In this document: one piece after another, positions 11,423 through 22,672 of the stretch
Numbering within the stretch: position 1 is the stretch's first letter
How the letters are laid out: each line of letters starts with the position of its first letter
Source: Ephemerocybe angulata
Taxonomy: Eukaryota > Basidiomycota > Agaricomycetes > Agaricales > Psathyrellaceae
Direction of reading: 5' to 3'
Assembly: GCA_013368325.1 (NCBI GenBank)
Contig: JAACJK010000002.1
Span: 310,001 to 374,000 of the forward strand
Length of the DNA: 64,000 nucleotides
Position numbers and translations under genes: made by a program
Notes under the pieces: generated by a model
Seen by the model: the letters and a program-made list of their open reading frames with translations, nothing else
Told to the model about the DNA's origin: nothing
Databases searched by the model: none

Positions 11423-11693
11423 TGGATGACTTTCCGCAGGATGTCTCCAACAGCAGATAGCCGTCGGATTTACACCTTTGTAAGGAAGGTCGGAGATGAT
11501 GGCACGGTTTGTTCGAGGAGAATTTGTTTGTAGAGGCCTCTGGAGGCCTCTACAAACATCGAAGTTTGTGTTGGCCTTAAGCGCGGCCATATCACTCCAC
11601 CTTCCTTCCTCGTACTCGGCCATCACGGCTTCCTCAGAAATATGTTTTGTTGAGCGGTTTGTTTTGTGTCAGAGGCCTGCGGAAAGTCATCCA
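11423..11693. repeat. Nested 271-bp fold-back (inverted-repeat) element
   Basis: The two ends are perfect 18-bp inverted repeats (TGGATGACTTTCCGCAGG at 11423-11440, reverse complement at 11676-11693). The arms are imperfect inverted copies over most of their length and meet at a perfect 16-bp stem with a 2-nt loop (11525-11558). As a result both strands encode similar short peptides. It lies inside the larger element. No target-site duplication is evident. Confidence 0.65.
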
Positions 11694-11897
11694 GTGATTG
11701 CCAAAGAGATGTCGAGCCTCGAAGCCCGATTTCGCGCGAATACCACAAGTTCGTTCGAACTCCGATTGGTAATCCGCGCACACGTGACGGAATCAAATTT
11801 CCGGGTGCGCGCGGACATCTCTGGCTTTTCCCCAACCATCATCATCGTCGCTCCCCACCCCCGTTCTCCTTTCCCCCTTGTGTAGTCACAACGCTGG

Positions 11898-12520
11898 ATG
11901 GTTTATGCCATCTGTAAGTGCTTCCTACCTTTCTTTTCTTTATACCGTTGCTTATCGTCGAAATCTAGCCCGCCATCCAAGTCGATCTTGATTGCCATGG
12001 GATGGGTACGTTATCTGTGGGTTATCGACGCGTTCAAAGGCCATCATCCGCTAATTCTCCCTCTTCAAGTCTTCGATCGAAGACTGTAGCGATACTACCG
12101 CAAGCCTTCCTTCCCTCACTACGTGTACACTGACGCGATCCAGCCATTGGCAAGTCCCCGAAGGTCAGTGCCGTTTTTGTGCCCCTTGACAATCTTCTGA
12201 CTTTCTCCATGCCTCACAGTGCCTCGAACCCCCTCGGCCTTTGTCTGTGTCACCTCGCTATTCCCCTCTGTCCCAAAATGGCGTCTCCCTGGACCTGGTA
12301 CGTCTATTATCACGCTGTAGCGATTACCTTGCTGACTCGACATCTCTTGTAGAATCTCCGAGTTATGGCTAGTAAATGCCGCGATCCGACCGACTGTTCA
12401 TCTATATCGTTCGGCGTTGACGCTCACAAGAAGGTGGTTTGGTTGGTAATTGTAGATAGCACATTCAGGATGTTTCGATGTATTACTGTAGTAGTTAGAC
12501 TCCTGAATATAACAAATTTA
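11898..12520 (+). other. Possible captured exon-like segments inside the transposon
   Basis: Open blocks flanked by plausible GT-AG borders occur here, such as RYYRKPSFPHYVYTDAIQP near 12087-12143 followed by a GTCAGT donor, and a later block beginning NLRVMASKC after a TTGTAG acceptor near 12353. I do not recognise the protein. This could be a gene fragment picked up by the element, or chance. Confidence 0.2.
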
Positions 12521-12783
12521 CCATGTCATCAATGAATATGAGTGAATAGCGACCGAAAATCGGATTGTGAATTGGCGTGGGCGACCGTGGAGAGGTGTGG
12601 TGGGTAGCGTGGAAGGCGTGGTGAGCGCCGTGGGGGCATCGTGGAGAGCGTGGCCCACGCTGCCCACGGCGAAGCGTGGTGCCACGTTCCATCGTGATCA
12701 ACGCTATTCCTCGTGGGCCCACGGTGATCGTGGACGCGTGATGGCCGTGACCCACGGCTCCCACGCGTCTGGCCTTTTCCTGA

Positions 12784-13008
12784 TGCGTCCTCCACCACCC
12801 TGCTTCACATCACCTCCAGGCCGACATCCACCGAACTCGTCTGAGGCATATTACTCTGCCCATCTCTCCCGGGACCTTTGCCTTTCCCCTCCCCCTTTTT
12901 CGCATTAGACGAACCCGCCCCACCCCCAGACTGCCTCATCCCCGTCCCACCCTTCGCACCTCCCCCGCCCTTTCCTCCCTTACCCCCGCCTTGACTTTGA
13001 CTCTGCGT
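12784..13008 (-). pseudogene. IBTK-like gene, duplicated 3' fragment
   Basis: Read on the minus strand from 13008, the sequence encodes TQSQSQGGGKGGKGGGG followed by MRQSGGGAG and PGRDGQSNMP. This is the same low-complexity segment as the intact IBTK-like gene at 16037-16266, with few substitutions, and it then diverges in frame near 12810. The fragment starts abruptly at the sequence GACTTTGACTCTGCGT and has no upstream IBTK exons. It is the left-hand copy left by the tandem duplication and cannot make the domain protein. Confidence 0.75.
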
Positions 13009-13141
13009 TGTGGCATCATCAAACATTTCTTTCTCCGCCGTTTTGATCAGAGTGCCATTGTTTCGTACTGTAAGTACTTCTTGAACCACCACCACCACCA
13101 TCCGCACAACTCCATCGAAATCATTAAGCTGTGGTAATAGG

Positions 13142-15546
13142 ATGACGACCAAGAAAGCTTCTCTAGGGCACTACTTCTATGCAACTGGATATACTTCCCC
13201 TGCCAGGCAATCCGGCAGCTCAACACGATCTCCTGTTCTATCCTCTCAAAGCGGAACGACCCCCACGGGAGACCCGAAACTTTTGGCTCTCAAAGGGGCC
13301 ATCATGCATGACCTCGGTGAAGAAGTATACGTTACCGACGAAGCGTGGCTGGAGTCACTGTATTGGGATGCAGTTGACCAAGCCAAGCTGGAACGATTCT
13401 TGAGTTCACCGGACTCTGGATATGCCAAGACCAAAGCAGAAGCTGGATGCTGGCAAGAGCTTCCGAAGGCGCCGGTACAGAAGGAAGAGATATATGATCC
13501 TCTTACTTCTTTGATTACGCGCATCGTCGATCGGCTGAGCACCGTCCACGAAAAAGGCGTTACTCGGGAAGTTGTCAACTCACGCACCGCGACCTTCACC
13601 TACGAAGATCACTGGGACCAGTGCCCTGACATATCCATAAGGGCGACTGGGCCATCTTTCCAAAGGTCCAAGCCAGCTGACGAGTTCGCTCTTGGGATTG
13701 GCTACTCCAATGTCACTGCAGTTGTTGATGTTTCCTTGGAACAAACGTCCAAGGAGACAGATGAAGTCTCTCAGCTTGCGTTGTATTGCAGGTTCGTCTA
13801 ATCTTATCCCTCCTGCACAACTTCGGGACTGACTTTCCGTTCCAGAGAAATCTTTCTTGAGCAACCTAATCGCGACTTTGTTCGTTCTCTCATCGTCACG
13901 CACAATAGTGTCAGACTTGTCCACTACGATCGCAGCGGGGTCTACGTAACACCTTATATTAACATCCACCAACACCCTCGGACATTTGTTCGCCTCATTC
14001 TTGGCATAAGCTCTGCCGACGAGCGAGTCCTTGGGTTAGATACATCCGTTCACTGGTCCATCGACAAGGCCACTGGGAGGAGATCTGCAGGAACCATTGA
14101 CACCATCGACGGCCATAACCAGCCTATCCGCTACAACTTGGATGCAGGCCAACCTCCTTTCGTGCGCTCTGGGATTCGCGGTCGAGGAACGACCTGCTGG
14201 CATGCGTTCCACCCAGTGACTGGGAAGCGCGTACTTATTAAGGATTCTTGGCGGATTTCGGGGACTCGGTCTGAGAGAGAATACCTAGAAGCAGCAAGAG
14301 GTATCCCTGGAGTCGCGCGGATGCTATCCTACCAAGACGACATTGCAGAAACGAAGCATTTCCGTCCTGTGGACCCCAAAAATTCAAGCTTCGAAAGCCG
14401 CGTGAAATCGCGGCTTGTGCTCGAACACTACGGCAGTCCAATCGTCCACTTCAAGACACGCGCCCAAGCTATCGGCGCCATCCGCGACGCTATCATCGGT
14501 GAGTATTTCCAATCCGCTCCTGGGTTGCCACTGATGGATTCGTAAAGGGCATCGTAACCTACTTTCGAAGTCGGTGTTGCATCGAGACATATCTCTCCAA
14601 AACATTCTCCTTGGTGATCCAGATGCCCTTGCCTGTCTTCGGGGAATCCTGATCGACCTTGACTTGGCTGTTTGGACTTACGGCCCGCGAGCGGAGCGTC
14701 AAGTGGACTTATTCAAAGTAAGAGTTGACGTTTCCCATTGCATTCTTTAACTCACTTATGGTCTCAATCTAGGGTACTCGCAGATTTCTGTCCATTGCAG
14801 TCCTACGCAGTGTTGAAGCCAAATGCGCGCCACCTCACGACTTCCTTGACGACTTGGAGGCATTTTTCTACGTTCTCTGCCACATCTTGCTCCTTTTCAA
14901 GGAACCTGGAGTCCACGACGATAAGATGGGGAAATATTTTACTCGCTGGGACAACGACGACCCGGAAGATGCAGCAGACTGCAAGACGGCCTTCCTGGTT
15001 AAGACTTGGTATCCTTCTCAGTGGTGGGGCGACGCGTGCCAAGTGCTTCTAGAAGACTTCAAAACCCTCATCTTCCAGATACAGAAGGAGAAGGATACCA
15101 TTAGGAACAAGGTTAGAATCGACCTTAAAACGAAGCAGGATCGACTTGAAGCCATCGGAATGAAGGTCGGAGATCAGTACGAGAAGGTATTAAAACTGTT
15201 CGACGATGCCCTCCTCATTATCGAGAGGGAGGATCGGGAAGCCGTCGAAAATGATGCTTCATCCAGTGTGCCTACTCCCTCAAATACCGTCGCCTCTACC
15301 AATATCGTCCCCTCGGTTCGATCTCCCTCGGCTCCTGGGGAGCAACCTGCACTTCTTCAACCACCCCTCCTCAACAGCCCTCGAGCCCAAGCCAGCCTCA
15401 AGCGTGCAGCCGAGGAAGAGGCGCATCCAGAAGAACCCCTCACAAAGTGTCGACAGGTTTCTGCCGAACCCCCAAAACCCCACCCCGCTCCCAAGAAAAG
15501 AACTCGCAAACCTGTCCCAGCCTGTCCCCCAGAACGTTCCCCTTAG
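13142..15546 (+). CDS. FunK1 fungal-type protein kinase, copy 3
   Basis: Four exons (13142-13791, 13846-14498, 14548-14717, 14773-15546) give 748 residues. Intron positions and phases match copies 2, 4 and 6. The N-terminal domain has GVTREVVNSR, PDISIRATGPSF and TAVVDVSL. The kinase domain has GRGTTCWHAF, VLIKDSW, VLHRDISLQN and LIDLDLAVW, so all main catalytic residues are present. The C-lobe includes LDDLEAFFYVLCH and KLFDDALLII. The tail has basic clusters such as KKRTRK, suggesting nuclear entry. The stop at 15544-15546 follows a run of five C at about 15526; one base fewer there would open the conserved Arg-rich ending that finishes at 15586. This copy lies just downstream of the duplicated IBTK fragment and upstream of the intact IBTK-like gene on the other strand. 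Confidence 0.88.
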
Positions 15547-15830
15547 ACGAAGCCTTCGCCTCATGCTGAAGCACGCTGCCGCGTAAACTTTTCGTTGTAC
15601 CTTAGTATCTTCTCCGCGTTTCTACAACTATACCCATCTAAATTATACCCCCTTCAATGTCTGTAGACTGACTTTGTATATATGTCACGCTTTCCTATCA
15701 CAAGCCTACTTATTTCAATATCATTTCGTCCCATTTGAGTCCAACACGACAGAGTTGCGGAACAACGGCACAGACATGAAGGGATAGGTTCTAGCTAGAT
15801 ACATCTCGAACGCAAATACATCTGCGTGTG
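13142..15830 (+). repeat. Segmental duplication, unit B (paired with 8198-10930)
   Basis: This is the second unit of the tandem duplication. It contains FunK1 copy 3 and a 3' flank without the transposon insertion, leading directly to the intact IBTK-like gene end at 15916. Confidence 0.8.
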
Positions 15831-15915
15831 TAAATAACGATAAAATATAGCGATCTAAAGTTCTTAAAAGCTGGGACATAGCGGGTATACATACAATACA
15901 GGAATCTATGGAACA

Positions 15916-18900
15916 TCATTGCTGGGGCGGCCGTTCTTGGTTGCTTGGCTTCCTAGCTTGTCGTCGAGCATTACCCTGCTTGTTAGTACCCGTCACCGTC
16001 TGTTGCTGCGTACCACTCCCCTTCGCCGAAGCTTTATGCGCCGACGATCCACCGCCCTGCTTCACATCACCTCCAGGCCCGACATCCACCGAAGATGACA
16101 GAGGCATATTACTCTGCCCATCTCTCCCGGGACCTTTGCCTTTCCCCTTCCCCTTTTTCGCATTAGACAAACCCGCCCCACCCCCAGACTGCCTCATCCC
16201 CGCCCCACCTTTCGCACCTCCCCCACCCTTTCCTCCCTTACCCCCACCCTGACTTTGACTCTGCGTCTGGAACGCCTCCAACGCCGCCATCTCCTCCTTC
16301 CTCATCCTCTCCTCTTCCCCCGTCCACCACTTCAAGAAATCAGCCTCCTGCTGCAGCTCCGCCTCCTCCTGCTGAATCTCCTTCAACGTCCGCTTATCCT
16401 TGACACTCGAACCAGCCGCGGAGCGCTCTTCCTGCGCCTGGATCGCAGCGAAGGACATCGATGCCGCAGGTTTCGTCGTGGCGACGGGCTTGACGGGTTC
16501 TGGTGGGGGCTGCATCCATGCCTTCCCTCTGAACATTGTAAACAGGGGGTGAGAAACTAATACATTCAGCATTCGAGGGAGAGGAACTTACGATGCAACA
16601 CGAATGCTGTTGCCAGCTGACTTGGACGCTTGTTTCGTAGGGTTGATAATGGGGCCCAAACCGGGCAACACCGGTCCTCCAGCCTGCCTTCCGCTCCTCG
16701 GCTGGGCATGAGGAGACGCGGGCGGAGGTTTTGACATCGACAAGCCACCACTCGGAGGCCCACTACCAGCCGGCGATTTCGTGGGAGTCGAAGTGGCTGC
16801 AGCGCGTATGCTAGGAAACGCGGACGACGACGTCGACGAAGGACTCGGTTCTCCAATACGCTGACTGGCCGACGCCGACCTCCAAGGCGAGTTCGGGTTG
16901 CGAGCAGGCTGCGGCTTCGTAGGCGTGATAGGCGGGAATGTCGGATTGTAGGACGGGCCCGCTTCACGTTCTGGTGCTTGGAATCGGGTCTCCGTTGAGG
17001 ACTTCTTCGCAACGTATTTGGGGGAACCGCTGGGTCCGGGCCTGGAGGACTCGGCTTCGGCCATGAGAGTTTTCATGTCGACACTACGATCATAACGATG
17101 TCAGTTCAGTCACAATACCATGAGATACCAACTATCTGTACATACCGAGGGGCGTCAGCTACCTTCCACGCCGGTCCAGTCGCCTCTGAAGGCGGCTTCG
17201 CGAGTGAAGCGCGCTGATTCGACGGGGATGCAGTATCCTGCATATCCATAGCAAACAACTCGTCGCCTGATGGCCGGTGTCGAATAGGATGAGGTGGGGA
17301 CTGAGTCAAGGGGGTAAGAGAAGACACAACCGTCGGCTGTTTTGGCACCTCTCTAGGTGCAGGCGGGGATACCTTCAACCTAGGTACACTCTCCCGCGTA
17401 ATCGACTTCATCGAACGGACTATGGGCGCGGGGATATCCTGTTCAGCCAACCAATCCCAGTACTTCGCCAGCAGACCGTCAAGGTACTCCGAAGTCCTAG
17501 TGAATTTGGACTTCTCTGTCTGCCGTGCCACGATGAATGCCGATAGCTGCTCGAGGAGGCGTTTGGGAAGTTCGTCCAGAAAGCGACTCTCCAGCAGGGA
17601 TTCCATGTTGGCTGCCATGTATCCGTGGACTCGTGCGATGAGTTCGACAGCATGGTAGTGCGTCGCTTCTGATAGGATGTAACAGCAGTTGTGGATGTCC
17701 AGATAGGCCAGGATCACTGAAGAACATATCAAAAGCAATCGATCGAGCAAGAATTCGGTCTTGAAGAAGAATGTTCAAACGATTGGTCGCGGATAGGGAT
17801 AGACCACTTACTGCTGCTCCTATTACCTCGAACATGAACTCCAGTAAACCATCCGTCGACTTGACAAACGCTAGAAAGGCCTTTAAGTTTAACCCAATGA
17901 AAACAGAGGCGCGTATAGGACTCACTCAGGACGTCGAACATTTCCTTATCCTCTCCACACACCATGAACCGCAGGACGTACTGCATAACATGCCACCTCA
18001 AATGCTTAAAATCAAGGCGCAGCACGCCTTCCGGGTTCCACCTCCGCTCAGTCCACTCCCTCGACGCAAACAGCCCAGAGAAGAACTCAGACCGACAACG
18101 CAAAATCGTCGAATGCGTCCAAACATCCCTGTCCATAAACTCCAAAACCACATCCGGTTTCAAAGCCTCAGACACCCCGAGCTCCTCGACCTGAACCAAA
18201 TCGAACAGCCCTCCGAAATCCCGAGGTAGTGTCGGAGCAGGTACACGTTTGACAGGCGCCTCCAGAACAACCTGCAGCGCTGGCAAAACCAGCGCACGTG
18301 CGAGCATCTGAAGCTCAGACTTCACGCGGCCCACATCTACTTTTAGGCCTTCGCAATCCCTAGCGAGGCCAACGTTGATCCGCCTGTCCCAGATCGCCAA
18401 AACCTCGTCCGAATAAAGGTAATGCAGAAGCACCAAAAGTGTAAGGGGGCTGATACCGACGACCTTGAGTGTCGATATCTTCGTTATCCCAAGCCCAGGT
18501 CCTGGTTTCGCGGGGAGGAGGTGTATCGAGAATGAGGGAGCCTCGGCGGTCGTTGTCGGGGAACCATCTTCAAAGAGCTTAGACAGAGGATGAGATCGAC
18601 AGGCCAGGATAGTCCGGTGAGCGGGGAACGAAAGCTTTCCGATCTGAACGACGGTATCCGCTCGTGCAGGGAGTTGGAAAGCCCCTGAGGATCTCGTCCT
18701 CTCGCGTTCTTGTCTCCAGACTGCCAGGAGGGCGCGAAGCCTGATTACGTCTTGCGCAAGGTCCGTATCCTCTCTCTCTTCCTCCTCTTCCCCTTCCTCG
18801 GGAGTGAACGCTGGTGCGACAGCTTCCTCTTCCCGAGAACCATCTGCCTTGGCGAAAGGCTCGACAGTAGCGAGATCCTGAGCCAACGTATTCCCCTTGA

Positions 18901-20856
18901 TGTCAATAGTCTTGGGCTTGAAGTCGACACGCAAAGCACCGAAGGCGCCCGTACTGTTGGCCGCCACGTGCGTGATACGCTGCAGGTACGGGACCCGCTG
19001 GAACTTGAAGTTCTTCCCAACGCCTTTTGTGTTCCGGATCCGAACGTAAACGTGCCCAGATTCGGTACAGATGATGATAGAGCCGCCAGGTCCAATGGCG
19101 ACGTCTTGCACCGAGCTGAACTTCTTGCGAAGGGCCCAGATGCGCTGAGGTTGGAATGGATGACGGACATCAGGATTCCCATCGTTGTTGTTCTCTGAGG
19201 AGACGGAGGGAGGCGAGAAGGTGAAGACCTCTCCGTTCGAAGAGAGCGCCGCGACCAGATCTTCGGAGGCTGCTAGCTTGGCGATATGAGACGCTTTGAC
19301 GGCCTGTGGTGGCCGGTAGGGCTGAATCTCTGACGGAAACGCATTGACGGGAAAGTTCACGCGGTAGTGTCGGTCGTTCCACAAGCACTCGACTTGCTGT
19401 GTGCGCATCAGGCAAGCTATAACGTTGTCCTATAATACGAGTAAGATATCTGGGGCGTTCAATGAATGGCGAAACATACGGTCATTGACATAGCTATGAT
19501 TGGGCCAGAGAACTTTGTGACCTTGCGAGGAATTAACTGGGTCGGATGTGCCTGTTTATCGTACCCTAGAATATTTCAGAGGACAATAAAGTGCAGAGAG
19601 GGAGGTATTTACCGAGCTGTCCGTGGTTGGTACCCCAGGTATAGACATCTTCCGCGGTCCAACAAGCCGAAGCCGTCTTCGAAGCGGCCACACCGATAAC
19701 GACTTCCTTTTTCAAAGGGTTTACAATCTTCTTCGGGGCAGCTTGAATGGGCTCGTCAAACTTTCCCGACGTGGTCTCGACGACATAGCCAAGCTGAGAA
19801 AATCGATTCAAGCCCCAGCTCAAGACTTCACCTGCCTTCGTCACAGCCAGGGTATGATCCTGACCCAGAGCGACGGAGACGATGGTGGAGTCGAATTGTG
19901 GGAGAGGGTTCAGGTCGAATTGCATTTGCTGACCACGGCCGAGCCTTGATATCCCGTGAGCCTGAGTTCCCCGTCCACGGGTTATTTTCCGCACCTGCCG
20001 CCGCTCCCAAACCCACAGACTCTTAGATTCCCTGCACTTTCAGACGTGATAACAGCTGAACGAGCTTAGAAACTGTTCCCGAAACGCGTGAAATATAGCT
20101 CACCTGTGTGGAGTTTGGACATCTGAACGTCGCGTATTCGAATGGGACTGAAACGTTGAAGCAGTGGTAGGTCTTCATCGAGTGCTTCCTTTGGCGTGAT
20201 GACCACTTGGTCTGGATGAACTCGGTCGTCTCCGTCTCCTAACCCCAGTGCCGCGTTCCTGAGATCTCTTTTAAGTTTCGCGAGTGATATCGGCAAGCTA
20301 GATAACGTACCTATTAGCACCCCATGTGAACAGCTCTGCATCTTTATCACTCATATCTGGCTTCGTTCCATTGACAGTCGAGTTGTAGACATCGAAGGCC
20401 GTATAACCTTCTTTATCCTTCAAACTTATGTCTATATCAGACCGTTGCAGCAGGAGACGTCTACAAACAAGGTCAAATGGTCCCAAGATACATAGCTAAG
20501 GAGGGCACATACGCGGCAGAGATATTGGCGTGATACATCGCTCGATGGAGCGGGGTCCACTGACTCTCGACATCGACTGCATTGGCGTTGAGGTTCGGAT
20601 GTTTCAGCAGGAGTCTGAGGTAATCGGAGTACTCGTCCGAGGTCACCGCGAGGTGCAAGACTGTGCGTCCAAGCCAATCGCGAGCATTGACATCGAAGCT
20701 GACCGTTGCAGGTGTCAGTGGACCTGCTCGATGCCCCCCGCTCGTCCCAGGCGCTCCGGAGGCGCCGCCGTTCTGCTTCTTGTCATTGGTGCCTTCGAGC
20801 AGCCGCTGGAAGCCTTGAAAGTTCTTTGCGTGGAAGAAATCGTGGATCAAGGTCAT
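15916..20856 (-). CDS. IBTK-like protein: ankyrin repeats, RCC1 repeats, two BTB domains
   Basis: The ATG at 20856 begins MTLIHDFFHAKNF. Ankyrin repeats follow (GRTVLHLAVTSDE, TPLHRAMYHANI, GYTAFDVYN). RCC1-type blades come next (ELFTWGANR, VSVALGQDHTLAVT, EVLSWGLNRFSQLG, DVYTWGTNHGQLG) and continue past 19408. A long exon (19408 down to about 17930) carries two BTB/POZ cores, VQIGKLSFPAHRTILACRS and VVLEFMDRDVWTHSTILRC. The next exons complete the second BTB region, for example LLLICSSVILAYLDIHNC. The C-terminus is disordered, with MSFAAIQAQEERS and a Glu-rich coiled coil before a Gly/Lys tail ending at 15916. This order matches animal inhibitor of Bruton tyrosine kinase, which serves as a Cul3 substrate adaptor. 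In fungi a Cul3-linked role is inference. Around ten short introns; length about 1,300 residues. The gene looks intact, and its 3' end is duplicated at 12.8-13.0 kb. Confidence 0.85.
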
Positions 20857-21962
20857 ATATACGGTACGCTGGACTGCACGACCGAGAAAGAGCGGAACTC
20901 TCTCAACAAGTCGTATGGCCCGGGGGTCTGTACTCCGAAGGTTTCGTGTACAGCGTTATAAGAATTGAGGGTCCTTGAAGACGTTCTTGCTGTTCTCTCT
21001 GCTCGAAGGTGATGGCGCGAAGGGATGGATATATGGTAGATGAAGGTAGACGGAGAAAATGGATTTCAAGGCTCCGAATCCGAGCTCAGTCAGATGACGC
21101 ACGTGCATCGCAAGCCCTATCGGGCAATTCTACCCCTATCCTGCCTTCAGCGCTTCCGAGTCTCGAAAGAACGTGAAGTGTTATCTTTCAGCACCTTGTG
21201 ATCTATCTCGCTTGATATAGCCCACTAAAAAACTTTACAAGCATCTCTCCAGGCGGCGCTGGCGAGGTTCGACCTTAATCTATCTGGCATCCGCGCGTGC
21301 TGATGCCGCTCACCAAGGGCTTGAATAATTGCGAAGAATGGTAGATCTTCTATCACACGATGCAGAAGGAAGGGAAGCAGACTAGCTGATAAGATCTTGC
21401 TACATCCTCAATCGCGGGCATCGTTTGCGCTGTCTTTGTGTGCTGACCAAATTAAGCGCCCCTGGAGCATTTTAGCGCTGGCTCTCGAATCCCCTGAGGC
21501 CGTTGCCAGGGGTTTGACACTTCATTGTCTCTCGAAACCTGATACTTTTTGTAAAGTGAGAGCTGGGTAACAATTGTCTGGGGGCCCTGAGGCTCCACTC
21601 TAAAAGCCTCTATTGTCTGTCTTCGTCGTCTGGCGGTCAGAATGCAGTTCTGCCCAGACAAGCCACACACGCAGTTTGGGCTTGACAGGCGTCCACAGTC
21701 CAGATAAAAGTATGGCTCTGTCATTGGATGAGGAAGATACCCAATGACTCAATGAGTCCATCGCGACTGTCCTATTGCGAGGCTGTTCTCGACAGTTGGG
21801 TGATGTGATGGACGGAATCAGTAGCAACACCTGGACGTATGTGGTAGAGTGCGGCCTCTCATTTCTCCACATATTCTCATCTCTTTGACTTCCTCTCACT
21901 GTCGTTCTTTCACCCCCTCTTTTTTTCTCTTTCGTTCTACCCTTCCTTCCCGCGCGAAAGCC
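20857..21962. other. Divergent intergenic region, no supported gene
   Basis: About 1.1 kb separates the IBTK-like gene and the membrane-protein gene, which point away from each other. Short open frames near 21452-21899 have no recognisable features. Pyrimidine-rich stretches just before 21963 suit a fungal core promoter. Confidence 0.5.
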
Positions 21963-22672
21963 ATGGCACCCACTCAGAAGAAGGACACCTTCGTTCCGTC
22001 CATCCTCATCCCGTCCTTCATCTTGTCCATGGTACTGAGCGCGGCGGTCTTTGGTCTCTCTGTCGTCAACTTTGGCCTCCTCTCTCGATGGTACAATGCC
22101 TCAGTCTCCATCCTGACCATAGCCCTTCACGCCGTCCTCCTTATCCTCATGTGGCGCCGGTCACGTACCTCGGCCTCGTCGGCAGCACCCATAGCACTGA
22201 AATCGCCCGTCGTCTCAGAGAAGATGGAGAACGAAAGCCAATCCGAGTCAAAGCGACCATCAGACCTACCCCAAATCCACATCGTTCACCACATGGCGAC
22301 GTTGCTCTGTTTCACTTTCCTCACCATCATCTATCTTGTGGCCTTCGGAATCATGATGGACGTCACTATCAGAGGAGGGAAGAAGAGCACTTTGCCGAGC
22401 GAGAGAGAGAAAGGGATGACTTATCCTTGGAATATCAAAGTCCAGGTTGCACAAGCTGCTTTGGTTGGACTCGAGGCGGTCACAATGCTTGCCATTCTCG
22501 GTACATGCGTGATAAGTCGCGCAAAGATTGCCGCTATCCACGACGAGCATAGAGAGGATATTGAATATGGCTTGGAGAGCTTTGAGGTGAGTACTATCGC
22601 CCACTCCCACCCATCTCAAGAGTGACGTTAATGGGCGATGGGAACGAGCAGGAATACGAGAAGCAAGGCTGA
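21963..22672 (+). CDS. Small four-helix membrane protein, unknown function
   Basis: The ATG at 21963 (in CCATGG) opens a frame of 208 codons, then a short intron (22587-22651) and a last exon ending YEKQG at 22672, about 214 residues. Four hydrophobic segments are visible: ILIPSFILSMVLSAAVFGL, SILTIALHAVLLILMW, MATLLCFTFLTIIYLVAFG and AALVGLEAVTMLAILGTC. A charged loop with Glu/Ser/Lys lies between helices 2 and 3. The architecture is the same as the 183-residue protein at 48105, though sequence identity looks low. The family is not known to me. The final intron is inferred from GT-AG borders. Confidence 0.7.

Larger units (their letters stand above)
11022..12787. mobile_element. Non-autonomous DNA transposon with perfect 28-bp terminal inverted repeats
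   Basis: Bases 11022-11049 are the exact reverse complement of 12760-12787; the repeat starts CGCATCAGGAAAAGGCC. Subterminal zones are packed with CCCACG/CGTGGG motifs: about ten within 11040-11175 and about fifteen within 12570-12765. Such clustered subterminal motifs are typical transposase-binding arrays. No transposase ORF is present, and I see no clear target-site duplication: the left flank ends CCGATAGG and the right flank begins TCCTCCAC. The element interrupts the duplicated FunK1/IBTK unit. The superfamily is not identified. Confidence 0.72.

Noticed and set aside
15908..16252. Plus-strand Pro/Ser-rich frame as a gene
   Set aside because: It is antisense to the Gly/Lys-rich end of the IBTK-like gene.
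15916..17076. GYF-domain or separate proline-rich protein
   Set aside because: The exons join in frame to the BTB/RCC1/ankyrin exons, and MSFAAIQAQEERS is better explained as the IBTK-like C-terminus.
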